DNA from: an uncultured Collinsella sp.
GTDB lineage: Bacteria; Actinomycetota; Coriobacteriia; Coriobacteriales; Coriobacteriaceae
Length of the DNA: 56,018 nucleotides
Direction of reading: 5' to 3'
NCBI GenBank assembly: GCA_900557455.1
Contig: USSM01000007.1
Span: 1-56,018, forward strand
Both the position numbers and the translations under genes were made by a program. The notes beneath the pieces were generated by a model. The model did no database searches. It was not told the DNA's origin and saw nothing but the letters and a program-made list of their open reading frames with translations. This document shows, piece by piece, positions 17,459-25,532 of this stretch (position 1 is the stretch's first letter; each line of letters begins with the position of its first letter).

Positions 17459-18383
17459 CGTGGAAGCACAGGAAACCCCCCAGATTGAGCAGGAGGCTCA
17501 GACGCCCAAAAAGCGTGAGTTGGCGTTGGTGTCGCGTAGCACCTATCTCAAGGAGAAGGCGCTGCAGTGGATCTTCTTTGCCTGCGCGTTCTTGGCGGTC
17601 GTCACCGTTATCCTGATCTTTGTCTTTACCACGTACTCGGCGCTGCCCGTCTTTACCGACATCGGCCTGGCGGACTTCTTTAGCTTTACGTGGGCGCCAT
17701 CCGAGGGTCACTACGGCATCATGTCGCTGCTGGCGGGCTCTGGTCTGGTGACGGTCGGTGCGCTCGCCATGGGCGTGCCCCTGGGTGTGGGCACGGCTGT
17801 ATATCTGGTCGAGATCGCCAGCAAGCGCGTGCGCAGGCTCATCAGCCCCGCCGTCGACCTGCTGGCGGGCATCCCCTCCATCATCTACGGCTTCTTTGGC
17901 ATGGTCATCATCCGCCCGTTTATCGCGCAGCTGACCGGCGGTCTTGGCTTTGGCGCGCTGACGGCGTGGTTTGTGCTTGCCATCATGATCGTTCCCACCA
18001 TTACCACGCTCACGATCGATGCCCTCAATTCCATCCCCATGGGCATTCGCGAGGCGTCCTATGCCATGGGTGCCACCAAGTGGCAGACCATCTACAAGGT
18101 CGTGCTGCCTGCAGCCAAGCTGGGCATTGTCGATGCAATTGTCTTGGGTATGGGGCGTGCCATCGGTGAGACCATGGCCGTGCTGATGGTCGTGGGCAAC
18201 GCCCCGGTCATTCCAGATAGCATCTCGAGCCCCATCTCGACGCTCACGAGCCAGATCGCACTCGACATGAGCTATTCCTCGGGCCTGCATCGCTCGGCTC
18301 TGTTTGGCATGGGCGTGGTCCTGTTTATCATCTCAGCTGCACTGGTGGGTATCGTTCGCCTGATTTCAAAGAAGAGGGGGTAG
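17451..18383 (+). CDS. pstC: Phosphate ABC transporter permease PstC
   Basis: A 310-residue inner-membrane permease with six predicted helices after a cytoplasmic N-terminus of about 40 residues. The ABC-permease coupling loop appears as GIREASYAMGATKWQTIYKVVLPAAKLGI. GTG 17451 overlaps the end of pstS by 8 bp and is preceded by AAGGGGA. It pairs with PstA to form the channel. Confidence 0.93.
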   Translation: MSSVEAQETPQIEQEAQTPKKRELALVSRSTYLKEKALQWIFFACAFLAVVTVILIFVFTTYSALPVFTDIGLADFFSFTWAPSEGHYGIMSLLAGSGLVTVGALAMGVPLGVGTAVYLVEIASKRVRRLISPAVDLLAGIPSIIYGFFGMVIIRPFIAQLTGGLGFGALTAWFVLAIMIVPTITTLTIDALNSIPMGIREASYAMGATKWQTIYKVVLPAAKLGIVDAIVLGMGRAIGETMAVLMVVGNAPVIPDSISSPISTLTSQIALDMSYSSGLHRSALFGMGVVLFIISAALVGIVRLISKKRG

Positions 18384-18386
18384 GCT

Positions 18387-19292
18387 ATGTCCGATTCCGT
18401 TGACACGACGGTCGATACGACATCGTCGCGCGAGCTCATCAAGCGTGCCCTTTCCCATGGCAAGAAGGGCCGCATCAACAAGGACCTGTCCAACAAGATT
18501 ATGCTCGGCGTGTTTCGCGCCGCGGCCTATATCACCACCCTGGTGTTGCTTGCCATCATCGCCTATGTGGTCATCAACGGTCTTCCGCATATCTCGCTCG
18601 ACTTTATCTTCGGCTGGCCGCAGGGCGTAAACGCCGAGGGTGGCATCTGGCCCACGATCGTCTCGACCATCTACGTGACGGCGCTCGCCATGCTCATCTG
18701 CACGCCGGTTGCCGTCTTGGCTGCGGTCTATCTGGCCGAATACGCCAAGCAGGGCAAGGTCGTCGACATCATTCGCTATGCTGCCGATGCCCTGGCCTCG
18801 GTGCCTTCCATCGTTATGGGCCTCTTTGGTTACGCCTTGTTTGTTGAGGCCATGGGCCTGGGCCTTTCGATGGTTTCGGCCGCTCTGGCGCTGGCGCTTC
18901 TGATGCTGCCCATCGTCATGCGCACCACCGAGGAGGCAATTCGCGCCGTTCCGCGCTATATCCGTTGGGGCGCATATGGCCTGGGCGCCACCAAGTGGCA
19001 GGTCGTCTCCAAGATCGTGCTTCCTTCTGCCTTTGGCCGCATTGCCACCGGCATCGTCCTTGCCATCGGTCGCGCCATCGGCGAGACCGCGGTGGTGCTC
19101 TACACCATGGGTCAGGCCATCAATCTGCCGATCTCGCCGCTCGATTCCGGTCGTCCCATGACCGTTCACCTCTATTTGCTTGCCAACGACGGCATCAACA
19201 TGAACGCAGCCTACGGCACTGCGCTTTTGCTGATGGCGATTATTCTGGCCTTCAACCTGTTTGCGCGTTATCTGTCGCGCAAGCGCCGCTAG
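18387..19292 (+). CDS. pstA: Phosphate ABC transporter permease PstA
   Basis: A 301-residue permease with six helices and the coupling loop YIRWGAYGLGATKWQVVSKIVLPSAFGRI, which contacts PstB. It begins 3 bp after pstC and ends 12 bp before pstB, so the four transport genes form one tight operon. Confidence 0.93.
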   Translation: MSDSVDTTVDTTSSRELIKRALSHGKKGRINKDLSNKIMLGVFRAAAYITTLVLLAIIAYVVINGLPHISLDFIFGWPQGVNAEGGIWPTIVSTIYVTALAMLICTPVAVLAAVYLAEYAKQGKVVDIIRYAADALASVPSIVMGLFGYALFVEAMGLGLSMVSAALALALLMLPIVMRTTEEAIRAVPRYIRWGAYGLGATKWQVVSKIVLPSAFGRIATGIVLAIGRAIGETAVVLYTMGQAINLPISPLDSGRPMTVHLYLLANDGINMNAAYGTALLLMAIILAFNLFARYLSRKRR

Positions 19293-19304
19293 TTAAGGAG
19301 TCCC

Positions 19305-20108
19305 ATGTCCGTCTATCAGTCCGCTCCCACGCCGGAGCAAGCGGCCATCACAGCCAAGGATTTCAACTTTTGGTACGGTGACTTTCATGCGCTGACGGGG
19401 CTCGACCTCAACATCGCCAAAAACGCCATCACCTCGTTTATCGGTCCTTCGGGCTGTGGTAAATCGACGTTTTTGCGCTGCATCAACCGTATGAACGACC
19501 TTATCGAGGGTACTCGCGTCGAGGGCACCATGACACTCGACGGCAACGATATCTATGCCGAGGGCGTCGACCCGGTCGACCTTCGTCGCCGCGTGGGCAT
19601 GATTTTTCAGCAGCCCAACCCGTTTCCCAAATCCATCTACGAGAATGTCGCTTTTGGCCCTCGTCTGCAGGGCGTGACTAGCAAAAGCGACCTCGACGAC
19701 ATCGTGGAAGAATCGCTCAAGCGCGCCAACCTCTGGAAAGAGGTATCCAATCAGCTCAACAAGGATGGTTTGGCGCTCTCGGGCGGTCAACAGCAGCGTC
19801 TGTGCATCGCGCGTGTGCTTGCGGTGCAGCCCGATGTCCTTCTGATGGACGAGCCCTGCTCCGCCATCGACCCCACGTCCGTATCTAAGGTCGAGGATCT
19901 GATGGCCGAGCTGGCGCCCGAGATGACGATCATCATCGTCACGCATTCTATGCAGCAGGCCGCTCGCATTAGCGACTACACCGCATTTTTCTTGCAGGAA
20001 GTTGCCGGTGAGCCCGCCACGCTCATCGAGTATGGTCAAACCGACGCGATCTTCACCAGCCCGGTGGATTCGCGGACGGAAGACTATATCACCGGCCGCT
20101 TTGGCTGA
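19305..20108 (+). CDS. pstB: Phosphate ABC transporter ATPase PstB
   Basis: A 267-residue ATPase energising PstCA. Walker [10 protein letters not shown] (47-55), the PstB-typical RCINRMNDL after it, [18 protein letters not shown] around the Q loop, signature LSGGQQQRL (158-166) and Walker [13 protein letters not shown] are intact. Start ATG 19305 is preceded by AAGGAG. Complete. Confidence 0.96.
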   Translation: MSVYQSAPTPEQAAITAKDFNFWYGDFHALTGLDLNIAKNAITSFIGPSGCGKSTFLRCINRMNDLIEGTRVEGTMTLDGNDIYAEGVDPVDLRRRVGMIFQQPNPFPKSIYENVAFGPRLQGVTSKSDLDDIVEESLKRANLWKEVSNQLNKDGLALSGGQQQRLCIARVLAVQPDVLLMDEPCSAIDPTSVSKVEDLMAELAPEMTIIIVTHSMQQAARISDYTAFFLQEVAGEPATLIEYGQTDAIFTSPVDSRTEDYITGRFG

Positions 20109-20200
20109 TCGGTGCGACTAGTCCCAAGCCGATCGGACCTGGTCCGGTGCGTATTCACTGTGCGGGCGGCATGACCGCACCCAACTGATTGGAGTGAACC

Positions 20201-21058
20201 ATGCGCAAACTGTTTTCCCGTCAGCTCATCGAGGCCCGTCACGAGATGTTGAGCATCTACGAGGCCGTCGATCTTGCCCTTCACGACGCCGTGAAGGCCT
20301 ATGTGACCGACGACCGCAAGCTCGCCACTAAGACCAAGAAGCGCACGCTTTCGATTGATGCTCGCTGCGCCAACTTGGAGGCCGTGTGCTACAACCTGAT
20401 CGCTACGCAGTCGCCGGTCGCCTCCGACTTCCGTTTGCTGCAGACGATTATCTACGTCGACTTTAACCTGCAGCGCATGACCGATAAGGTTCGCCAGATC
20501 TGCCGCGCCACGCGTCACATGGTCAAGGCCGACATCTCGCTGCCTCAGGAGCTCGTCGGCACGGTTGAGGCCGAGGCCGAGGCCGTGTACCAGGTGCTGG
20601 GCTCGTCGCTGTCCGCGCTCGTCACCAACGACATGTCCATCATCTGCAACCTGGCCGTTGAGGATGAGCCGGTACATGCGGCGTACGAGAAGTTCTTCCG
20701 TACCTTTAACCGCATGGACACCGGCGATTTTATGGACGACGACAGCAACTATGACGACCTGCGCCGTGCCATCATGGTTTCGCGCTACCTCGATCGCATT
20801 GCCTCGATTTCCATCGATGCCGCCTGCCGTCTGACCTTCCTTTTGACCGGACAGCGTATGACTGCCGGCGATATCGCCTGTACGGATGAGGACGAGCTCG
20901 AGAGCATGCGCGTGCCTTCGGGCGAGGGCGTCATTATGAGGCCCGCCGTGGATGCACGCTTTGTTGCCAAGGTGCCCGCTAACGAGGTGAGCGAGGGTCT
21001 TCGCTACCTGTTGGATCATCTTGAGGACGAGGATGATGCCGAGGACGACGAGGAGTAG
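20201..21058 (+). CDS. phoU: Phosphate uptake regulator PhoU
   Basis: A 285-residue PhoU protein, longer than the usual ~220. The N-terminal helical repeat (residues about 1-110) includes SPVASDFRLLQTIIYVDFNLQRMTDKV, with the metal-binding helix; the second repeat is less typical (DRIASISIDAACRLTFLLTG). The extra C-terminal ~60 residues end in an acidic stretch. PhoU restrains Pst activity and phosphate signalling. A small hairpin (GTGCGG 20160-20165 with CCGCAC 20175-20180) stands between pstB and phoU and may lower phoU expression. No PhoR/PhoB pair is present here. Confidence 0.9.
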   Translation: MRKLFSRQLIEARHEMLSIYEAVDLALHDAVKAYVTDDRKLATKTKKRTLSIDARCANLEAVCYNLIATQSPVASDFRLLQTIIYVDFNLQRMTDKVRQICRATRHMVKADISLPQELVGTVEAEAEAVYQVLGSSLSALVTNDMSIICNLAVEDEPVHAAYEKFFRTFNRMDTGDFMDDDSNYDDLRRAIMVSRYLDRIASISIDAACRLTFLLTGQRMTAGDIACTDEDELESMRVPSGEGVIMRPAVDARFVAKVPANEVSEGLRYLLDHLEDEDDAEDDEE

Positions 21059-21177
21059 GGTACCCCGTTCGTTGAGAGATTGTAAATACCTAAGGGAGCG
21101 CGGCCTTGCGGATGCGGGGCTGCGCTCTTGCGTTAGCATGGGACTACTTGTTGTGCTGTTAGCGGAGGCGATTGGCA

Positions 21178-21915
21178 ATGGATAACTATTTGAATGTAAT
21201 GCGCGCTCGCCGCGAGCAGATACTCGAGCGTTTCTATGCCGCGCTCGATCGCGCCGGGAGGCCCCGTGATGCCGCGCGTTTGATTGCCGTGTCCAAGACC
21301 GTCGGCGTCGATGAGACCATCGCGGCCATCCAGGTGGGATATCGCCATTTTGCCGAGAACCGCCCGCAAGAGCTCGTCCGCAAACTTGCAGGTCTGGCGG
21401 ATCATCCGGAGCTGCCCGAGGTGCGCTTCGACATGATTGGCAACCTTCAGACCAACAAGATCAACGCGGTGTTGGGCTCGGCCGAGCTGATTCATTCGGT
21501 GGGGTCGCTTCATTTGGCGCAGGCGATCTCGAGCCGTGCCATTCGCAAGATCGAAGCTGGCGAGCTCGCCGCCCCCCAGCAGGTGCTGATCGAGGTTAAC
21601 GTAAGCGGCGAGGAGTCCAAGGGCGGTTTTTCGCCCGATGAGATTCGTGGCGCTGCCGGCGAGCTTGCGGAACTTGAGGGAATTTGTGTGCAGGGCCTTA
21701 TGACTATGGCCCCTCGGGGGAACAAGGATGTGGCGCGTCGCACCTTTGCCGGGCTGCGAGAGCTGAGGGATGAGTTGGAGGCGGCGCATCCCGATCTGAG
21801 GCTGCCCGAGCTTTCTTGCGGCATGAGCGAGGACTTTGAGCCTGCCCTTGAGGAGGGCTCTACGCTCGTTCGCCTGGGCAGGGTAGTATTTAGCCCGGAG
21901 TTTGCAGTAAAATAG
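21178..21915 (+). CDS. YggS-family PLP homeostasis protein
   Basis: A 245-residue PLP-binding protein of the YggS/PROSC (YlmE) family. The PLP lysine lies in RLIAVSKTVGVDETI; FAENRPQELVRKLAGL, FDMIGNLQTNKINAVL, EVNVSGEESKGG and SCGMSEDFEPALEEGSTLVRLG are typical, with FAENR where many members have FGENR. It keeps free PLP low. ATG 21178 is preceded by GCGGAGG; TTG 21172 is the alternative. It belongs to the ftsZ-pgeF-yggS-sepF-yggT-divIVA order of Gram-positive bacteria, here separated from pgeF by pstSCAB-phoU. Confidence 0.92.
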   Translation: MDNYLNVMRARREQILERFYAALDRAGRPRDAARLIAVSKTVGVDETIAAIQVGYRHFAENRPQELVRKLAGLADHPELPEVRFDMIGNLQTNKINAVLGSAELIHSVGSLHLAQAISSRAIRKIEAGELAAPQQVLIEVNVSGEESKGGFSPDEIRGAAGELAELEGICVQGLMTMAPRGNKDVARRTFAGLRELRDELEAAHPDLRLPELSCGMSEDFEPALEEGSTLVRLGRVVFSPEFAVK

Positions 21916-21975
21916 GGCTCTGAAGTGCGCACTGGTTTACAGAGCGCCTGCACTAAACCGTGAGAGGACACAACC

Positions 21976-22701
21976 ATGGGCTTCCTTGACGAGATTAAAA
22001 ATAAGATGCACCTGGGCGGCCAGCAGGGTTACGACCAGAGCTATGACCAGGATGACGACTATGGCTACGATGACGGCTACGATGATGGCTATCAGAACAA
22101 CGGCTACAGCGGTACCTCGGGCGAGGGCTTCTATACCCAGGACGAGCCGAGTAACGGCCTGCTGGGCCAAACGCGCCGCGGTGAGGCCGAGTCGGTCGCC
22201 GTGTATACGCGCTCCGGCCAGCTGGTCGGCGATGACTCGCGTCATGCAACGACGTACAATCCGCCGTCGCGTTCTCAGGATAGTGCCGCAGGCGGCTATC
22301 GCCCCGGCGCTTACGACACGGCGTCGAGTTATGCCGAGAGCGCCCGCGCTCGTGCCGCGGCACCTGCGCCCGCTTCTGCGCCGAGCGACGCCTCGGCCTA
22401 TGCAAACAACATCATTAACGCCACGCCGCAGCTGCCTGCCTATGTCCTGCGCCCTGAGAGCTATGACGATGTCGAGACCGTTGTCCGCCGCGTGCGCACC
22501 AAGCAGCCCGTTGCGCTGATTTTTGTTGGCGTTCGCACCGAGGTCGCCAAGCGTGTCCTGGACTTTAGCTATGGCTTTGCCTGCGGCCTGGGCGCTACGG
22601 TCAAAGAGGTGGGCGATCGCGTGTTTATGGTGCTGCCCGCCGGCTGCGAGGTCAAGGATTCGGACCTCAAGAAGCTGCGCGCCGACGGCTACCTTAAGTA
22701 A
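21976..22701 (+). CDS. sepF: Cell division protein SepF
   Basis: A 241-residue FtsZ anchor. It has an N-terminal amphipathic helix (MGFLDEIKNKMHL), a Tyr/Asp/Gly-rich and then Ala/Ser-rich linker of about 130 residues, and the C-terminal SepF core (YVLRPESYDDVETVVRRVRTKQPVALIF...RVLDFSYGFACGLGATVKEVGDRVFMVLP). SepF joins FtsZ to the membrane in bacteria without FtsA, which matches the lack of ftsA here. Start ATG 21976 after GAGAGGACA. Confidence 0.95.
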   Translation: MGFLDEIKNKMHLGGQQGYDQSYDQDDDYGYDDGYDDGYQNNGYSGTSGEGFYTQDEPSNGLLGQTRRGEAESVAVYTRSGQLVGDDSRHATTYNPPSRSQDSAAGGYRPGAYDTASSYAESARARAAAPAPASAPSDASAYANNIINATPQLPAYVLRPESYDDVETVVRRVRTKQPVALIFVGVRTEVAKRVLDFSYGFACGLGATVKEVGDRVFMVLPAGCEVKDSDLKKLRADGYLK

Positions 22702-22722
22702 ACCCAAGACGAGGAGATTCTC

Positions 22723-23004
22723 ATCAACATCTACACCATTGTCCAGCTGGTCAACACGCTGTTCAACTTCTACTCCACACTTATTGTGGTCTATTGCTTT
22801 ATGACGTGGATTCCCATGAAGCAGGGCGGCCTGCTGCAGGATATCGCCGCGGTGCTCGATAGCGTCTGCGGTCCGTGGCTCAACCTGTTTCGTCGGTTTA
22901 TTCCGCCGATGGGCGGCGTTGATTTTTCGCCGGTCGTTGCGATTATTGCGTTGCAGTTGGTGCAGAGGCTGATTCTGCAGCTTCTTATAGGTATACTCGT
23001 ATAG
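22723..23004 (+). CDS. YggT-family membrane protein with non-standard start codon
   Basis: A 93-residue membrane protein with two YggT helices: INIYTIVQLVNTLFNFYSTLIVVYCFMTWIP and ALQLVQRLILQLLIGIL, separated by the typical CGPWLNLFRRFIPPMGGVDFSP. The first usual start codon in this frame is GTG 22786, which would remove most of helix 1. GAGGAG (22711-22716) points instead at ATC 22723, six bases later (or at ATT 22717), where an ATG would be expected. Either a rare start codon or a one-base change. It sits 21 bp after sepF and before divIVA, the usual YggT place. Confidence 0.75.
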   Translation: MNIYTIVQLVNTLFNFYSTLIVVYCFMTWIPMKQGGLLQDIAAVLDSVCGPWLNLFRRFIPPMGGVDFSPVVAIIALQLVQRLILQLLIGILV

Positions 23005-23066
23005 TACTGGCTCAGTAACTTACGTCGGGCGCCCGGCGCCAAGGCGATGATAAAGGAGAACTTGTT

Positions 23067-23741
23067 ATGGCTATTACCCCTGCTGACATCCAGGCTCAGA
23101 CTTTCTCTGAGGCCAAGCGCGGCTATGATCCCGCCGAGGTCGACGTCTTTTTGGAGACGCTGTCCTCCGAGGTTGACGCTATGCTTGCCAAGATTGTCGA
23201 TCTTAAGGGTCGTCTGACTGCCACCGAGCAGCAGCTTGCCGACACGCAGGCCCAGCTTGCCCAGGCTCAGGACGCTGCCGCTCAGGCCGTTCCCGCCGCT
23301 CCTGTGGCCGCTCCCGCACCCGACTTCTCCGCTCAGGAGCGCCAGATCTCCGCTGCGCTGATTGCTGCCCAGCAGACCGCCGAGGGCATCGTCAACGATG
23401 CCAACGAGAACGCTGAGCGCATCCGCAACGAAGCCGACGCCAAGGCCCGCGAGGTCATCCGTCAGGCTCTGACCGAGAAGCAGGCCGAGCTCGAGGAGAT
23501 CGACCGTCTGAAGGCTTCCCGTGAGGAGTTCAAAGCCGAGTACCTCAAGCTCATCCAGCACTTCATGGACGATGCGCAGAATTCCTTCCCGGCCGACCTC
23601 ATGGCCTCCACGCCGGTCGGTTCTGCCGCTTCTCCTGCAGTGACTGTTCCCGCCGAGCCGCTGCCCGTCGCTGACCCGGTTGTCCCCGTGGCCGATCCCT
23701 TTGCCCCGATCGACAACTTCGCCGCCGACGACCTGGACTAG
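23067..23741 (+). CDS. divIVA: DivIVA-domain polar/septal scaffold protein
   Basis: A 224-residue protein with the DivIVA N-terminal membrane-binding motif (TPADIQAQTFSEAKRGYDPAEVDVFLETL), two coiled-coil stretches (about 30-75 and 95-160) separated by a Pro/Ala hinge, and a Pro/Val-rich disordered tail. DivIVA/Wag31 marks curved membrane at poles and septa and recruits wall synthesis. Strong AAAGGAGAA ahead of ATG 23067. Last gene of the post-ftsZ block. Confidence 0.92.
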   Translation: MAITPADIQAQTFSEAKRGYDPAEVDVFLETLSSEVDAMLAKIVDLKGRLTATEQQLADTQAQLAQAQDAAAQAVPAAPVAAPAPDFSAQERQISAALIAAQQTAEGIVNDANENAERIRNEADAKAREVIRQALTEKQAELEEIDRLKASREEFKAEYLKLIQHFMDDAQNSFPADLMASTPVGSAASPAVTVPAEPLPVADPVVPVADPFAPIDNFAADDLD

Positions 23742-23771
23742 CGCCAGAGCTACAATCTCGTGCCCTTAAGA

Positions 23772-23799
23772 GGAGCTCGCACCTGCGGGCTCCTTTTTT
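23772..23799 (+). terminator. Terminator after divIVA
   Basis: A nine-pair stem (GGAGCTCGC 23772-23780 with GCGGGCTCC 23785-23793, one G-T pair), loop ACCT, then six T. Confidence 0.85.
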
Positions 23800-23875
23800 A
23801 GTAGATTTTTGGGATATGCCTTAATTTCTACCTTTTATCAATTTTATATACGGTGCTCCGCAGAGAGCCTGTCAC

Positions 23876-23966
23876 AAGCTCGATATGCTTGAGAGACAAT
23901 CCGATGCGTCATTTCACATTGTGGGTGAAAGCCCCGCAATCATTGACTAAGTTCGATATGTTCGAA
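23876..23966 (+). promoter_or_regulatory. Two similar dyads and a possible promoter upstream of the 24111 gene
   Basis: AAGCTCGATATGCTTGAG (23876-23893) and AAGTTCGATATGTTCGAA (23949-23966) share 14 of 18 bases and start 73 bp apart. Each is a short dyad with 5-base arms around TATGY. The second directly follows TTGACT (23943-23948), with TCTATA 19 bp after that hexamer. The pair could be operators. The rest of the 369-bp spacer 23742-24110, which is richer in A+T than the nearby genes, shows no convincing gene. Confidence 0.35.
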
Positions 23967-24110
23967 ATCTATATCACGTACATGGGTAATAACGGTATAT
24001 GGAGGCTCGCAAGTAGTCAAAGTAACCGAACCGGGGCAGAAAGGTGCGCAAACAAACCGCGACGAACAGCTTCTTCCGCATTTCCTTAGGCAAGCGAAAA
24101 GAGGGATGGC

Positions 24111-24539
24111 ATGATGGCCAAGAGCTACGTAAAGATTGTAATTGTTGTTCTTGCAGTTGGTCTTGCAATGGCGCTATGTGCATCATTTGCGACGTATAGG
24201 TCCGAGCAGTCGTTTATTGATGGCGCTGAAAATGGGTTTGGCATAGACGGGATGTATGCCAGCGGTGATGCAATCAGGCCGTCTATGGCGATTCTTGCGG
24301 GCGAAGATATGGAATGGCAAATCTGTAATGCCGATGGCTCTTGTATGAGTGGTCGTTTGGCTGCAACAAGCGATCCGAATTCGTTCAATCTTCTTGACAA
24401 TGATGGAGCGGATTGCGGTTCTGTTCACCTGTCATATGCATCGCGAGATGGGATGGACGGCATTCTCTATGTCTCTCACAAGATTGGTGATTTCAAGATG
24501 CGCAGGACTAACCGCGTGCCGGCTTTTATTGAGGAATGA
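24111..24539 (+). CDS. Small membrane-anchored protein of unknown function
   Basis: A 142-residue protein with an N-terminal membrane helix or signal peptide (KIVIVVLAVGLAMALCASFA, residues about 7-27) and an extracytoplasmic domain of about 115 residues containing three Cys, CNADGSCMSG being a likely disulfide or metal pair. I do not recognise the family. The start may be ATG 24111 or 24114 after GAGGGA. Base composition and codon choice are more A+T-rich than neighbours, so it may be acquired. It stands alone between the divIVA terminator and a convergent nitroreductase gene. Confidence 0.6.
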   Translation: MMAKSYVKIVIVVLAVGLAMALCASFATYRSEQSFIDGAENGFGIDGMYASGDAIRPSMAILAGEDMEWQICNADGSCMSGRLAATSDPNSFNLLDNDGADCGSVHLSYASRDGMDGILYVSHKIGDFKMRRTNRVPAFIEE

Positions 24540-24717
24540 TGGTTGCCGTGTTAGTCGCCTACGGCTCGGCCATGTATTCGTGAAAGCTGTTCCATCTGTA
24601 TTCCAATAGGGAAGCGCGTGCGCCCTGGGCGCGAAAACGTCGAGCTCTGCGTGCGATAGGGCAGAACTCGGCGAAAGGGTGAGCGGTAAAAGGTAGATTT
24701 TAGGGCATGCGCAAGAA

Positions 24718-25248
24718 CTACTTGAGGAGGAAGTCGGAGAGGGGAATGGTACGGGCCTCGCGATGCTCGGGATCGGCGATGTGGTCGGCAGGATAGCCGC
24801 AGACGAGCATGTGATAGGGATAGACGCCCTCGGGCAGGTTGAATTGCTCGCGGGCCACCTCGGGCTTAAAATGGCACACCCAGCACGTACCCAGGCCCTG
24901 CTCCTCGGCCTCCATCATCATCTGGTTGCAGACGATCGAGGTATCGATGGCACTGGAGTTCATCTGGTCATAAGGACGCACCCAGGCATCGTCGGTAACG
25001 CTGCAAATAAGAAAGATAAGCGGAGCCCCAAAGATAGACCCATCACGAGCAAAGCGCGGCTGACAAGCAGCTGCCTTTTCCAGAAGCTCAGGCGTATCCA
25101 ACACCATCACACGGGTTGGATGATTATTACAAGCAGAAGGAGCAATACGCCCAGCCTCAACAATGGCATCCACCACAGCCTGCTCCACAGAACGATCCTC
25201 AAACAAACGACAAGAATACCGACCCCGAGCCAGATCCAAATACCCCAT
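24718..25248 (-). CDS. Nitroreductase-family FMN oxidoreductase
   Basis: A 176-residue protein of the nitroreductase superfamily. YSCRLFEDRSVEQAVVDAIVEAGRIAPSACNNHPTRVMVL is the N-terminal FMN-binding pattern, with DTSIVCNQMMMEAEEQGLGTCWV in the middle and YPYHMLVCGYPADH near the end. The substrate cannot be told. ATG at 25248 is chosen because GGAGGG lies 7 nt upstream on the minus strand; a TTG five codons earlier is less likely. The gene stands alone. Confidence 0.88.
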   Translation of the reverse strand: MGYLDLARGRYSCRLFEDRSVEQAVVDAIVEAGRIAPSACNNHPTRVMVLDTPELLEKAAACQPRFARDGSIFGAPLIFLICSVTDDAWVRPYDQMNSSAIDTSIVCNQMMMEAEEQGLGTCWVCHFKPEVAREQFNLPEGVYPYHMLVCGYPADHIADPEHREARTIPLSDFLLK

Positions 25249-25335
25249 AACCAAACCCTCCAAAGCTAATAAAACAACCCAAAACTAAGCAAAAGGGTAC
25301 CCAAAGCCCCATCCAGCCAAACGTTTAAGGCGGTC

Positions 25336-25413
25336 CCAAAGTTTCCAATCGGGCCCCAAGGTCCTGCCAACAAAAGCCTCATCGCTTTCAAAGTATCAGC
25401 CAAAGTTTCCAAT
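25336..25413. repeat. 14-bp direct repeat pair
   Basis: CCAAAGTTTCCAAT occurs at 25336-25349 and again at 25400-25413 in the spacer between the nitroreductase start and the DUF47 gene end. No function is evident. Confidence 0.5.
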
Positions 25414-25416
25414 GGT

Positions 25417-25527
25417 GGTACGTAAGGGAGCGGGCCCGACCACTAATAACCTTTTGAACGACTCTGCTTGCAGCCGGAGTGAAAAAGGTTATTAGTGGTC
25501 GGGCCCGCGACCGCCGGGACACGTACC
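25417..25527. repeat. Long perfect inverted repeat, 26-bp arms
   Basis: Bases 25430-25455 are the exact reverse complement of 25483-25508, around a 27-base centre. An outer pair GGTACGT (25417-25423) and ACGTACC (25521-25527) extends the symmetry. The arm contains GGGCCC and CACTAATAACC. It lies just downstream of the DUF47 gene on the minus strand. No T-run follows on either strand, so it is not a standard intrinsic terminator. Confidence 0.9.
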
Positions 25528-25532
25528 CCCAA

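Noticed and set aside
23853..24089. 78-codon ORF in the spacer after divIVA
   Set aside because: GTG start without a ribosome site, irregular composition, and it overlaps the dyad/promoter-like region.
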